A stretch of DNA of 64,000 nucleotides from Fuerstiella sp041398845 (GTDB taxonomy: Bacteria > Planctomycetota > Planctomycetia > Planctomycetales > Planctomycetaceae): the NCBI GenBank assembly GCA_041398845.1, contig JAWKTZ010000007.1, positions 1,612,001 to 1,676,000 on the forward strand, given 5' to 3'. The notes beneath the pieces are model-generated. The model searched no databases. It saw only the letters and a program-made list of their open reading frames with translations, and had not been told where the DNA came from. Both the position numbers and the translations under genes were made by a program. Numbering within the stretch: position 1 is the first letter of the stretch; every line of letters begins with the position of its first letter. Below are positions 37,296 to 46,180 of the stretch, one piece after another.

Positions 37296-38777
37296 GTGAA
37301 AACTCCACTGTCGCTGCTGTCACTGCGGCTGTTCCTTCTGATATTCATCCCGTCAGTGGCTGCCGCAGATCAGCCGAACGTGCTGTTGATCGTGGCGGAC
37401 GACCTGAACTGCGCCATCGGGCCCTATCGCGACCGAACTGCGGTGACTCCGAATCTGGATCGGCTGGCACAGCGAGGTGTGGTGTTTGAACGAGCCTATT
37501 GTCAGCAGGCTGTTTGCAATCCGTCTCGGTCTTCGTTTCTGACGGGATTGCGGCCTGACACCGTGAAGGTCGACGATCTCAGAAAATGGTTTCGCGACAC
37601 CGCAGAGGGAGGTTCAACACTGATCACTCTGCCGCAGCACTTCAGGAACCATGGCTACTTCTGTCAGAACATCGGCAAGATGTTCCACAACATGGGAGAA
37701 ACTCAGGATCGGCGTTCGTGGTCGGTTGACGAGGTCCTGCACAAAGGACCGCACTCAGACGACACCGTCCACGCCAACACTCCGCCCGCATTAAGATCCG
37801 TTGACGTCAAAAAAGCTCCCGTGACGGAAGCACTCGATGTCCCGGACATCGCCTATCGTGACGGTCAGATCGCAAACCTTGCGGCCGAGAAGCTGCGAAA
37901 CCATCCGGCTCAGGGACGGCCGTTCTTTCTGGCCGTTGGATTCTGGCGTCCGCATCTGCCCTTTGTCGCTCCGAAAAAATACTGGGACATGTACGACGCA
38001 CAGAAGATTGCTCCGCCGGTTCCCGCCGGTCGGCCGCACAGTGCTCCGGACATCGCATTGCACGCATCGAGAGAAATTCGCGGCTACGATGGTGTTGCCC
38101 GGGACCGTGCCTTTCTTCCGGAAGAAATTCGTCACTACCGCCATGGCTACTATGCCTCGATCAGTTTTCTGGATGCTCAGGTGGGTGAAGTGCTGGATGG
38201 ACTCAGTGCCGGCGGCCACGCATCCAATACCATCGTGGTGTTCACATCGGATCACGGATTTCACATTGGCGAACATTCGCTGTGGGGCAAGACCAGCAAC
38301 TTCGAACGGGATGCACGCGTGCCGTTGATTGTCGCCGATCCCGCCCGTTCATCAGGACATGGACGATCGACGAAGTCGCTGGCCGAACTGGTGGACCTGT
38401 ACCCGACACTGGCTGCACTGGCGGGAATCGACAGCGATCTGAACCAGCGTCTGGAAGGTGATAATCTGGCCGCCGTGGTGGCCGATCCGACCGCTTCCGT
38501 CAAGGCCGCCGCGTTCACTCAGCACCCGCAACCATTTTACGGGCCGCGAACCAACTGGAAGGCTCAGGGGTATTCCATCCGCACAGCAGACTGGCGCTAC
38601 ACCGAATGGCGAGCAATCACCGGCGGCGAGATCATCGCACAGGAGCTGTACGATCATATTCACGACCCCGCAGAAACCATTAACGTCGCCACCACGCACC
38701 CTGACGTTGTGCTGCATCATTCCGATCAACTGGCCGCACAGTTTGGTTTCACACCCAAGGCAGCGACCGACCGCTGA
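37296..38777 (+). CDS. Secreted sulfatase (iduronate-2-sulfatase-like)
   Basis: 493 residues from GTG 37296, with AAAGGG at 37283-37288. A signal peptide precedes ADQPNVLLIVADDLN, the metal-binding start of type I sulfatases. Cys74 in QAVCNPSRSSFLTG is the CxPSR-type site that is converted to formylglycine, so a maturation enzyme (not in the window) is needed. Further motifs: LPFVAPKKYWDMY, TIVVFTSDHGFHIGEHSLWG and WRYTEWRAI. The pattern is that of iduronate-2-sulfatase-like members. Planctomycetes use many of these to desulfate algal and animal polysaccharides. It is 34 bp after cmk. Confidence 0.93.
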   Translation: MKTPLSLLSLRLFLLIFIPSVAAADQPNVLLIVADDLNCAIGPYRDRTAVTPNLDRLAQRGVVFERAYCQQAVCNPSRSSFLTGLRPDTVKVDDLRKWFRDTAEGGSTLITLPQHFRNHGYFCQNIGKMFHNMGETQDRRSWSVDEVLHKGPHSDDTVHANTPPALRSVDVKKAPVTEALDVPDIAYRDGQIANLAAEKLRNHPAQGRPFFLAVGFWRPHLPFVAPKKYWDMYDAQKIAPPVPAGRPHSAPDIALHASREIRGYDGVARDRAFLPEEIRHYRHGYYASISFLDAQVGEVLDGLSAGGHASNTIVVFTSDHGFHIGEHSLWGKTSNFERDARVPLIVADPARSSGHGRSTKSLAELVDLYPTLAALAGIDSDLNQRLEGDNLAAVVADPTASVKAAAFTQHPQPFYGPRTNWKAQGYSIRTADWRYTEWRAITGGEIIAQELYDHIHDPAETINVATTHPDVVLHHSDQLAAQFGFTPKAATDR

Positions 38778-38859
38778 CTGTCGCCGGACTGACGATACGG
38801 TGCCGTACGGACGCTCTGGCGGACGTTCTGGCCGAGTCTGTTGAATGATTTTCGGATGA

Positions 38860-40596
38860 TTACAGTTCGACGGTTTCAGATTCGATGGCGGGATTCAGAA
38901 CCATGGTCACAAAGAACGTGCAGCCGGGTTCGTCGATATTGTTTGTCGCCGTCAGACTGCCTCCCTGCGACTCGCAGACATCACGGCTGATGGCCAGCCC
39001 CATTCCCAGCCCGTCCTCACGACCGGTGTAAAACTTTCGGAAGACAATGTCGGGGTCCTGTTTCGGCAGCCCTGGTCCGTTGTCTTTGACAGCCACAACA
39101 ACGCGTCCACGATGCGAATCAACGCTGACAGAGATTTCGACTCGAGGACGTTCGATGCCGCAGTCACGACACGCTTCCAGAGCATTCATCATCAGATTCA
39201 CCAGCACGTGTGTGGTCTGACTGCGATCGGCCACGACTTCGCAGGATGCCATATTCAACTGAGGCACGATCTCCACATTCCAGCCTCGCGCTGTCGGCAG
39301 CACCATCAGACTTGCCTGGTCGATCAGATCGCCAATCTGCAGCACTTCCGTGGACAGTGAGCGGAACTTCACAAAATCCCGGACGCGTTGAATGATGTTG
39401 GCGGCATGCTGCACCGACGTTTCAATGTTCTGCAGCGTCGTCAGATTTCCATCCGGCGTGTCGGACTGTTTGCCAATGCGCCGCTGCATCAGGTTGCAGT
39501 AGTTCAGAATCGCCTGCAGCGGCTGATTCAGTTGATGAGCAAACTCAGTACTCATCTGGCCCAGCAGGCTCAGTCGCGACGCCTTCAGCAATCCATCCGA
39601 CAATTCGCGAACCTGTTCTTCCAGAACCTTATCGGGATGATTGTCTGTGAGGTACAGCGTGACGTGAATATCGGATGACCTGCCGGACGGTTCAATTCTG
39701 GCAAGGTACCAGCGAGGCCCTTCATGGCCGAGAATGAGCTGAAAGTCGATGGTGCGGACTTCGGAAGTACGGACGGCCGATTCGATCTGCCGATCAAGGT
39801 CGCGATAACAGGACCGCGTCACCAGATCAATCAGTCGCAGCCCGTCCAGTTGAGGTGTTGCCGGGCCGCTGCCGAAGACGACCGTGTTGCGAATGACGTA
39901 ATTACGGTCGATGGTGACCGCGAAGTCACAGGCCTGATCGGCCAGTCGCCGCCACGCCTTCAGTTTTCGTCGCCGAACGGTTTCCCGGCGAACACGTATG
40001 AGTCCCACCAGCAGAATCAGCCCGTTCAGTTTCAGCAGCTCAAACAGCTCAGCGGCCTGTTCGCTGTCGCGGTCTATCTGTCGTTGCCATGCAATTCCCA
40101 GCATGCCTCGCAGTTCGCCGTTTACAAACAGCGGGCACAAGTAATAGGCTTCACAATCCATCCTGTGCAGCAGAGCCGTCAGCAGACGGCCGCCTTTTGT
40201 CGAGCGACCGGGGATCTTGACAATCTGGCCCTGTTTCATGCCATCCTGCACGCCGGATGACAGGAGGCGAAACTGAAACCGATGCAGCATGCTCAGATCC
40301 GCGTCTTCGGCTCGGAACCCGGAATGCAGACGCAGTCCGACAATGCCGGCTCCGGATTGATCCAGTGCGACTCGGAATAACTGCACATCCACGGCATCAA
40401 CACAGTCCGCCATGGCTCTCATCAGCCGCCGACCACGCTCCAACACCGACCGCCGTCCGGCCGTCGGAATCCGCTGAGTCGCCCGATTCGCACACCGCCT
40501 CAACCGCGCGCAGGCATCCGCGATCGTCCAGGCATCAAGCATCCCGGAAGATTCACCGCAATCCGCATTGCAAGCATCCGACTCTGACATAAGCAT
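38860..40596 (-). CDS. Orphan sensor histidine kinase with GAF- and PAS-like regions
   Basis: 578 residues from ATG 40596 (TTG 40599 and ATG 40590 are alternatives). An N-terminal GAF-like region is suggested by AYYLCPLFVNGELRGMLGIA near 150-170, followed by one hydrophobic stretch (LNGLILLVGLI), a PAS-like region near 215-325 (CDFAVTIDRNYVIRNTVVFG), then HisKA with the likely phospho-His near 354 in LLGQMSTEFAHQLNQPLQAI. The ATPase follows: N-box LVNLMMNALEACRD, G1 DNGPGLPKQD and G2 GLGMGLAISRDVCE. No response regulator is adjacent, so it is an orphan. The input signal is unknown; the GAF-like part suggests a small molecule. Confidence 0.9.
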   Translation of the reverse strand: MLMSESDACNADCGESSGMLDAWTIADACARLRRCANRATQRIPTAGRRSVLERGRRLMRAMADCVDAVDVQLFRVALDQSGAGIVGLRLHSGFRAEDADLSMLHRFQFRLLSSGVQDGMKQGQIVKIPGRSTKGGRLLTALLHRMDCEAYYLCPLFVNGELRGMLGIAWQRQIDRDSEQAAELFELLKLNGLILLVGLIRVRRETVRRRKLKAWRRLADQACDFAVTIDRNYVIRNTVVFGSGPATPQLDGLRLIDLVTRSCYRDLDRQIESAVRTSEVRTIDFQLILGHEGPRWYLARIEPSGRSSDIHVTLYLTDNHPDKVLEEQVRELSDGLLKASRLSLLGQMSTEFAHQLNQPLQAILNYCNLMQRRIGKQSDTPDGNLTTLQNIETSVQHAANIIQRVRDFVKFRSLSTEVLQIGDLIDQASLMVLPTARGWNVEIVPQLNMASCEVVADRSQTTHVLVNLMMNALEACRDCGIERPRVEISVSVDSHRGRVVVAVKDNGPGLPKQDPDIVFRKFYTGREDGLGMGLAISRDVCESQGGSLTATNNIDEPGCTFFVTMVLNPAIESETVEL

Positions 40597-40662
40597 CAAC
40601 GGCCCACGACCGACGATCCGTCGTGAAGAATAGCAGGTTTGCAGCTCAAAAACGGCTCTGTG

Positions 40663-41007
40663 TCAATCAGGGCATGTTACATCGACGGGCGTGACGGACA
40701 CCGGAACGACCACATAGACTTGAGACTCGATCCTGTGAGTCTGGCCGCACGGAACATTCTCTCGTCTGATGTCATAGGTATGTGTAATAGGACCACCTGG
40801 GCCTCCTGTCGGGCTTCCTCCCTGCTCCGTCACGGTCGCTTTCTCACCGCCGACCGTGACCGTCGGATCGCCCTGAAGCTCCTCACCGGCTGCAAGCACA
40901 ACTTCAAGGACCGCAGTCACCTCGCAGTCTCCCATACCGGGGCGAGTGCAGTCCTCGTCTCTAATCCTTGCGCTTGCGTAGACTCTGATCGCTTTTTCCT
41001 CGTTCAT
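40663..41007 (-). CDS. Small hypothetical protein downstream of the kinase tail
   Basis: 114 residues from ATG 41007, only 6 bp after the preceding stop, with GGAGG about 11 bp upstream of the ATG. The spacing suggests translation coupled to the upstream kinase tail. The sequence is acidic and beta-like (VTAVLEVVLAAGEELQGDPT), with four Cys and a GGSPTGGPGGP linker, and lacks a signal peptide. I did not recognise a family. Its dependence on the kinase gene is the main clue. Confidence 0.55.
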   Translation of the reverse strand: MNEEKAIRVYASARIRDEDCTRPGMGDCEVTAVLEVVLAAGEELQGDPTVTVGGEKATVTEQGGSPTGGPGGPITHTYDIRRENVPCGQTHRIESQVYVVVPVSVTPVDVTCPD

Positions 41008-41013
41008 GGATTT

Positions 41014-41550
41014 CTAATCCTCCAAACACTCGATTTCCGGAAACAAGACGTGTCCCAGGGCGACAATGCCGCAGGCACCTGAACCAATGATTGAAATGTC
41101 TTCGAGCCCGTCGATCTCCACGGGAACTGACTTATTGAAAGTGATCGATTCGATATGGCTATCTGCAATTTTGAATGTCAGGTCGACATGAGACGTTGCC
41201 GATCCGGCCACTTTAACTCGGGCAAGCCGCAGGCGTCCGATAACTCCCATACATCCGAAACCGTCCTGTCGAATATCGGAGTCTTCAATGGTCAGCCATG
41301 CACCATCTGAATCATTTGCCCAGACGAAGGCCGTGAGGCATCGGTATTGCCGTGGTTGATCGGACGTCTGATGGACGCCCAAGGCCATTCCGGCGGCACA
41401 GGTCTTGTTCTGCATCTCGGCTTTGACAGTTACGGAATAGTTCGACGACTGCGGCTTGTCCGTCTGAAAGCAGGCAAATGATGCGACAGATTTGACAATA
41501 ATTGGTCCGCGTTCGCTGGCGGGAGTGTAGAAGTCGCGGGGACCACGCAA
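41014..41550 (-). CDS. C-terminal part of the Ser/Thr kinase gene after an apparent frameshift
   Basis: 178 residues starting at TTG 41550, or more probably continuing from the kinase frame. RDFYTPASERGPIIVKSVAS reads as a natural sequel to the kinase sentence DQLIPLAWS. The two frames meet at GGGG (41538-41541; CCCC on the coding strand): removing one C turns AWSPRLLHS into AWSRDFYTP. The segment then reads as a beta-rich domain (YSVTVKAEMQNKTC, IEDSDIRQDGFGCMG, IESITFNKSVPVEIDGLEDI). If the frameshift is a sequencing error, this and the 41312-42715 feature are one gene of about 560 residues. Confidence 0.65.
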   Translation of the reverse strand: MRGPRDFYTPASERGPIIVKSVASFACFQTDKPQSSNYSVTVKAEMQNKTCAAGMALGVHQTSDQPRQYRCLTAFVWANDSDGAWLTIEDSDIRQDGFGCMGVIGRLRLARVKVAGSATSHVDLTFKIADSHIESITFNKSVPVEIDGLEDISIIGSGACGIVALGHVLFPEIECLED

Positions 41551-42715
41551 GAGGAATCAGTTGGTCTTTCGGCGTTTCAATGTTCGTCGCCGGTCCCGTT
41601 CGGGTCGACGCCACAACCGTCGCGACTCCCAGGCTGATGCCTGCGATCAATACGGCCGTCGCGAAACCTGGATTGCGTTTGACTCTTCGCCACGTGCGTT
41701 CCACGCGGCCGATTGGTCGAGCGTGCAGTGGCTCGCCCTGCACAAAACGCCTCAGATCTTCGGAAAATGACTTCGCCGTCTGATAGCGTCGTTCAGGCGA
41801 TTTTTCCATAGCCTTCAAACAAACGGTCTCGAGGTCCTTCGGTACCGAGAATTCAATTGACCGCGGTGCCCGCGGATCGCTGCTTTGAATCTGCTGCAGA
41901 AGCAGACTGGATTTTCCGGAGAATGGCTTCTGGCTGGTGAGCATTTCGTAAAGTATCACGCCCAATGAATACACATCGCTGCGGCGGTCGACCAGATGAC
42001 TATCGCCACGGGCCTGTTCAGGCGACATATAGGCCGGTGTTCCCAGGACCATCCCGGCAACTGTCAGGGTAATCTCTGGAGATTCCTGCTTTGCGAGGCC
42101 GAAATCCGAAACAAACGGCTTGTTTTCCTGATTCAACAGAATGTTGGCAGGCTTGAGGTCGCGATGAGTGATGCCCGCCTGATGAGCTTCGTGAACACCG
42201 TCGGCGACTTCCGACAGCAGCACGGCCATGGCCGCATAGGAAAATCGCTCTGTGCTCAGCTTGTCTCGCAGGTTCGGACCGTTGATGAATTCGCTGACAA
42301 TGAATATCCGGCCATCGACTTCGTCGGCATCCAGAATCGTGACAATGTTGGGATGCTGAACGGTTGCCGCTGCCTTGGCCTCTCTCAGAAACAGCGCCTT
42401 TGTTGACGCAGCCACTTCACGTTCACGCGGAAGTTTGAGGGCGACAATTCTGCCAATACGCGTGTCGCGTGCTTTCCAGACCTGTCCGAACTGCCCGCGT
42501 CCAACGATCTCAATAAGTTCAAAGTGACCGATCCGACGACCGGCGACCTCCTCGCGAGCCTGCCCCTGAACGGTTGTTTCGCACTCCGGCAACCTGCTGC
42601 CACAGATCGGGCAGGACCCGGCTACCGTCAGACTTTCGTCCGGAACGATGTTCAGTGGTTGGTGGCAATGAGGACATGTGACTCGCAAGTCCGCCTCCGA
42701 ATGGACGTACAACAA
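41312..42715 (-). CDS. Eukaryotic-type Ser/Thr protein kinase with N-terminal zinc ribbon (frame disrupted near 41540)
   Basis: 467 codons from TTG 42715, of which only the first about 390 are probably native. A four-Cys ribbon (CPHCHQPLNI ... CPICGSRL, about residues 14-41) precedes a complete kinase domain: IVGRGQFGQVWKARD, VALKLPR (ATP Lys), HRDLKPANILLN catalytic loop, SDFGLAK (DFG), GTPAYMSPEQ activation segment. A membrane helix (FATAVLIAGISLGVATVVAS, about 355-375) follows. The kinase is cytoplasmic with an outer C-terminal domain. After ETPKDQLIPLAWS the frame gives 80 residues of meaningless basic sequence; the real continuation lies in the 41014-41550 frame. This arrangement is common for planctomycete receptor-like kinases. 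Confidence 0.85.
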   Translation of the reverse strand: MLYVHSEADLRVTCPHCHQPLNIVPDESLTVAGSCPICGSRLPECETTVQGQAREEVAGRRIGHFELIEIVGRGQFGQVWKARDTRIGRIVALKLPREREVAASTKALFLREAKAAATVQHPNIVTILDADEVDGRIFIVSEFINGPNLRDKLSTERFSYAAMAVLLSEVADGVHEAHQAGITHRDLKPANILLNQENKPFVSDFGLAKQESPEITLTVAGMVLGTPAYMSPEQARGDSHLVDRRSDVYSLGVILYEMLTSQKPFSGKSSLLLQQIQSSDPRAPRSIEFSVPKDLETVCLKAMEKSPERRYQTAKSFSEDLRRFVQGEPLHARPIGRVERTWRRVKRNPGFATAVLIAGISLGVATVVASTRTGPATNIETPKDQLIPLAWSPRLLHSRQRTRTNYCQICRIICLLSDGQAAVVELFRNCQSRDAEQDLCRRNGLGRPSDVRSTTAIPMPHGLRLGK

Positions 42716-42860
42716 TGGCTCTTAGATGCCAGCCCGATAACTTATCGGCAACACAATGCCTTGGGCGATGCCGGTCCACGATACACAATCGCCAACGTTC
42801 ATCGAACCCGCCGGAATTCCGAAATCAATTCCCCAATCGTGGCAAACTATGAGAAGCAAC

Positions 42861-42898
42861 AGAAACGGCTCTCCATTCCAGGTCGGAATGGAGAGCCG
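42861..42898 (-). terminator. Strong intrinsic terminator of the DUF1559/lipoprotein unit
   Basis: CGGCTCTCCATTCC (42866-42879), a 5-nt loop and GGAATGGAGAGCCG (42885-42898) form a perfect 14-bp stem. On the minus strand the stem is followed by TTTCTGTT, giving a short T-rich tail. It lies 80 bp past the lipoprotein stop codon at 42978 and before the kinase gene, a sensible end for the 44254-42978 unit. Confidence 0.8.
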
Positions 42899-42977
42899 CC
42901 AGTTTCTGTGCTTCGGGGTTATCTGCGGCGATGAACCTCAGCTTCGTGTCACACAAAACTCACCACCGCAACACACC

Positions 42978-43157
42978 CTATTTGTTTGCCGGATCAGCGC
43001 CAGCATTCATCGATCCATCTTCGTTGATCTGTTCTTCGACCTGCGGCTCCGATGGAGGTGGTACATTGGGTGGTTTTCGTTCGCAACCGACCACACCACA
43101 GAGCAGGGCACACGCAACAGTTGCTGTGCCGATCAGTTCCCATCGTCGTTTTCGCAT
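42978..43157 (-). CDS. Short lipoprotein (59 residues)
   Basis: An ATG at 43157 opens a 59-residue frame ending with TAG at 42978. The N-terminus is MRKRRWELIG followed by a hydrophobic segment and a lipobox, GVVGC, with Cys at residue 25. The rest is a hydrophilic tail with PPNVPPPSEPQVEEQINED. A GGGAAA about 6 nt upstream could act as ribosome binding site. It lies 150 bp downstream of the DUF1559 gene on the same strand and just before the terminator at 42861, so it is probably the last gene of that unit. Short tethered lipoproteins next to DUF1559 genes are common in planctomycetes; the function is unknown. Confidence 0.8.
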   Translation of the reverse strand: MRKRRWELIGTATVACALLCGVVGCERKPPNVPPPSEPQVEEQINEDGSMNAGADPANK

Positions 43158-43309
43158 TAGAATTTCCCGGTAGTATTCTCGAATAAGGTGTTTTTAATGA
43201 CAATCTGCAGCAAACATCTCTGCAGGACGTCAGGCTTAAGCCAGTCAAATCCAGAGTCGATCAGCAACCGCCCAAAGACCGAACGCCGTCTTAGAGGAAG
43301 CTGTAGATG

Positions 43310-44254
43310 TTACCACTCGCCAATCGTCTGTCGGTCATCATATCGACCCAGATTCTCCCAAGTGAGTCCGTCAATATTCTCGCTTACAAAGCGAGTTGAG
43401 CCATCGGCCAGCGACACCTGAATGCCGCCTTCATGATAGCTGGTTGCAATACCGCGACGGGTACTGTCGTTCGCTCCGGAGCACGAATTGGGAGTGCGCG
43501 TTCTGTCGATGGAGAACGCAGTCCCACCAGAGGAGGGCTCTGCCCAGCCGATTTCACCCTGATTGCTGTCGTTGCAAAGCGGTGCTCGTGCGTTCTGAGC
43601 ATGCTCACCAATCATGATGGTATTGCTTGTTCCATCAACGATATTCTTCATCTTCATGGCCGGTCGGACAACTCTTGTCCCTGCTTCATCGAGCATACCG
43701 TGCATCTCTGCGAAAATTCCGGGATTGCCGTGTCGAGCACAGAGTCCGAAAGCGTGCGTGGAACCGGCGCCGGGGTAGTTGTGCGGCGAGAAAGCAGCTC
43801 CTTCAAACGTTCGGTTGTCGCTGGGACAGATGAATCCGGGAATGGGCGTACTGACGTACGGGGCGTTGACTGGATCGTCATAACGCCGGTTCAGGTCCAT
43901 ACTGTTGTAGAGAGGTGCCTGATCGATGTATGGCAGAATCATTGTCATCCAAGTATGATTACTGTGAGGGATCCCGGTTGTGTTCGTTCGGGCCGCTGTG
44001 AAACCTTCACAGCAACAATTTCGCCCGTTCGACGAAATCACGGCCCTTGGGTAAACCTCTTTGGTCATGTCCAGGTAGTTATGAATCGCCAGCGCGATCT
44101 GTTTCAGATTGTTTTTGCATTGAGTTCTTCTGGCCGCTTCTCGAGCCTGTTGCACTGCGGGCAGCAGTAACGCAATCAGGATTGCGATGATCGCAATCAC
44201 CACAAGCAGTTCAATGAGCGTGAATCCGCCAAGTCGGCTTCTGTTTCGTTTCAT
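43310..44254 (-). CDS. DUF1559 prepilin-like protein (type IV pilin/pseudopilin N-terminus)
   Basis: 314 residues from ATG 44254, with AGGAG about 8 nt upstream; the longer frame to 44305 is not needed. The N-terminus carries the type IV prepilin signal: short basic leader, cleavage after Gly in GGFTLIELLVVI, and the conserved hydrophobic helix continuing into LLLPAVQQAREAARRTQCKN (the family signature). The rest is the DUF1559 domain, with SLADGSTRFVSENIDG near the C-terminus matching the usual HxGGxxxxxxDGSxRF end. Processing needs a prepilin peptidase elsewhere in the genome. A TTGACA-type promoter is present 160 bp upstream. The 59-residue lipoprotein is downstream. Confidence 0.93.
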   Translation of the reverse strand: MKRNRSRLGGFTLIELLVVIAIIAILIALLLPAVQQAREAARRTQCKNNLKQIALAIHNYLDMTKEVYPRAVISSNGRNCCCEGFTAARTNTTGIPHSNHTWMTMILPYIDQAPLYNSMDLNRRYDDPVNAPYVSTPIPGFICPSDNRTFEGAAFSPHNYPGAGSTHAFGLCARHGNPGIFAEMHGMLDEAGTRVVRPAMKMKNIVDGTSNTIMIGEHAQNARAPLCNDSNQGEIGWAEPSSGGTAFSIDRTRTPNSCSGANDSTRRGIATSYHEGGIQVSLADGSTRFVSENIDGLTWENLGRYDDRQTIGEW

Positions 44255-44416
44255 GTCGAAAATCTCCTGAATACAAGGTGGTAGGAAGTGAATGGTGGTG
44301 GACAATCAGGTCATCGGGGTTGGAGCTGAAATACGAGGGCAAAAACTGTGCCGACCGACGTTGTGAGTGACAGGCAGAGATGCTGACCCGCATCCAAACG
44401 GCAGTTGAGAAGATTG

Positions 44417-44446
44417 ATTCTCACGGCTGAGCACGCGATCTGTCAA
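44417..44446 (-). promoter_or_regulatory. Sigma70-type promoter candidate for the DUF1559 gene
   Basis: On the minus strand TTGACA (44446-44441) and GAGAAT (44422-44417) are separated by 18 bp. The -35 box is perfect; the -10 box matches TATAAT at four of six positions. It lies about 160 bp upstream of ATG 44254. Confidence 0.4.
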
Positions 44447-44638
44447 GGGAGCGTGACGAAAATTCATTAGTATCCTTGTTCTTAAAGAGTGTTAATGCGA
44501 AAGCTTTGAAAGTCTGTCTTCTGCATGAGTTTTTTAGAACGCTGAGAACTTACTGCCCTTCGACGCACCATCCAAAGGCCTTAAAATCCGGCTCTCGTGC
44601 GAAATTCCAGTGCAGTCAGCGTTTGACGGCAATTCCTG

Positions 44639-44737
44639 GAGGCTATCTGAAAAAGGGGTCTGACCCTCTCCAGGCAGCCGTATTGACTGAAAATTTGCTG
44701 CCCTCCAAAGGGTCAGACCCCTTTTTCAGATAGCCTC
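44639..44737 (+). repeat. 99-bp palindromic element, copy B
   Basis: Begins GAGGCTATCTGAAAAAGGGG and ends with its complement. The two arms pair almost completely, with a loop around ATTGACT. Its right end is followed by TA, and the second of those bases forms the A of the ATG at 44739, so the hydrolase start codon abuts the element. I define the orientation of B and E as plus. Confidence 0.9.
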
Positions 44738-44738
44738 T

Positions 44739-46142
44739 ATGGCGAAAACAAATGACACACCGCATTCCCAGAGGAATCGCAACCGACGGTATTTCCTGTA
44801 CAGTCTCGGGATCCTGTTATGCATCGAGGCGAGCGCGTGGATCTGTGACGGCCTGTTTGGATTTCGGCGGCAACTGCTGGGCAGACTGAATCAACTGCAG
44901 ATTGTGAATCAGCCCATTGAAGCTCAGAGCCGCAGAAGTCTGCAGTTACCACCGGGGACGCTGTCTGTGCGGTCACGCGAACCGGTTCCTGTCCCGAATC
45001 AACCATACATTCTCGGAGGACGTGAGGTTCCGGATGCTCGCCCGTCGGATGCTGAGACCGTCGTGACTGCCAATGACAACTCGACATCGACGCTGGATCG
45101 AGTGTTCATTTTGGGTGGGTCCGCAGCATTCGGCTACCCGTACAGCTACGAACAAACATTCTCCGGACTTCTGGAGGAACCAATGCGGCAGCGAGGCCTG
45201 CGTGTGATCAATGCGTCCCGTGTGGGAGTGACATCCGGTGAGGTGGTCCCGACGGCAGGTCGAATTGTTGATGATTTTGCGCCGCAGGCACTGATCCTTT
45301 TTATCGGCAACAATGAATGGATTCACTGGATGCCTGAGCAGCAGCCTCGCCTGCGGAAAGAAAGTCTGCGTTTGCTGCGATCGCTGTCTCAAAGCCGTAC
45401 GATATCAGCCGTGAATCTGGGGTTGCTGTCGCTTCTGCATCGCGGAGGGCGGGAAGCTGCTCCTCGAGGCGTCTTTGCCAGCCATCAGGAGATCGAAGGC
45501 TGCGCCTATGCACTCGCTCATCCCAGCAACGAAGTGTCATTCGACCCTCCTGCCTGGCTGGATGTGAAGCAGCGATTTCTGGAAACGTTCGAGTCCAATA
45601 TGACGGAAATGGTCCGATACGCAAAACAGGCACATGTCCGTGTCTTCGTCTGCACCGTTCCATTCAACTACAAACTGTCACCTGCCTGGAAGCATCCTCA
45701 ACCTGAGGCGTTCGCCCTTGAACACCTCGCTGCGGTGCGGCACAACATTCGATCCGCGACGAGGCTCATTGAAAAATCACGATTTGCTGACGCCCTGACA
45801 CTCATTGACGAGACGCTTCGCCTTGAGCCGTTGCCGCCCGTATTGCACTATCTGAAGGGACAGTGTCTGGAAGCGATGGGTATACCCGCGCGTGCCGAGA
45901 CTGCTTATGCTCTGTGCCGTGAACATATGGTGGGAAACCTGGGCGGCCGTCACAGCATCAACGAGCGGATTGCTCGCGTTGCCGAAGTGACGAACGCCGA
46001 ACTGATTGACCTGAGATCTGTGTTTGACGACTTCGAACACCGCCAGGGTCGATACTTCAACGTTGATCTGATTCACGACGACTGTCACCCAACACCTCTG
46101 GGACATCAGGTGATTGCCGCAGAGATACTGAAACACTTTTAG
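44739..46142 (+). CDS. SGNH/GDSL-type hydrolase
   Basis: 467 residues from ATG 44739, directly after repeat copy B and with no classical ribosome binding site (an alternative downstream start is not evident). One N-terminal membrane helix (YFLYSLGILLCIEASAWICD, about residues 18-37) anchors an SGNH fold: block I GGSAAFG with the likely nucleophile Ser, LILFIGNNEW (block III), and DDCHPTPLGHQV at the C-terminus with the Asp-x-x-His catalytic end. A helical insertion at about 320-400 (IEKSRFADALTLIDETLRLE) resembles one TPR-like unit. Relatives act on O-acetyl groups or other carbohydrate esters in the envelope. It faces the ASPIC/TPR group. Confidence 0.82.
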   Translation: MAKTNDTPHSQRNRNRRYFLYSLGILLCIEASAWICDGLFGFRRQLLGRLNQLQIVNQPIEAQSRRSLQLPPGTLSVRSREPVPVPNQPYILGGREVPDARPSDAETVVTANDNSTSTLDRVFILGGSAAFGYPYSYEQTFSGLLEEPMRQRGLRVINASRVGVTSGEVVPTAGRIVDDFAPQALILFIGNNEWIHWMPEQQPRLRKESLRLLRSLSQSRTISAVNLGLLSLLHRGGREAAPRGVFASHQEIEGCAYALAHPSNEVSFDPPAWLDVKQRFLETFESNMTEMVRYAKQAHVRVFVCTVPFNYKLSPAWKHPQPEAFALEHLAAVRHNIRSATRLIEKSRFADALTLIDETLRLEPLPPVLHYLKGQCLEAMGIPARAETAYALCREHMVGNLGGRHSINERIARVAEVTNAELIDLRSVFDDFEHRQGRYFNVDLIHDDCHPTPLGHQVIAAEILKHF

Positions 46143-46180
46143 ACACCACGGCCGTAGCCAGAGGCCTGCTGAGAATGATG

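Larger units (their letters stand above)
44306..44738. other. Intergenic region with promoter and palindromic element
   Basis: 433 bp between the DUF1559 gene (minus) and the SGNH hydrolase gene (plus). It holds the promoter candidate at 44417-44446 and repeat copy B at 44639-44737. No small gene was seen. Confidence 0.6.

Noticed and set aside
42931..43173. Small plus-strand and minus-strand frames over the lipoprotein (also 42994-43248)
   Set aside because: The frame with the lipobox, start and terminator context is the 59-codon minus-strand gene; the others are shadows.
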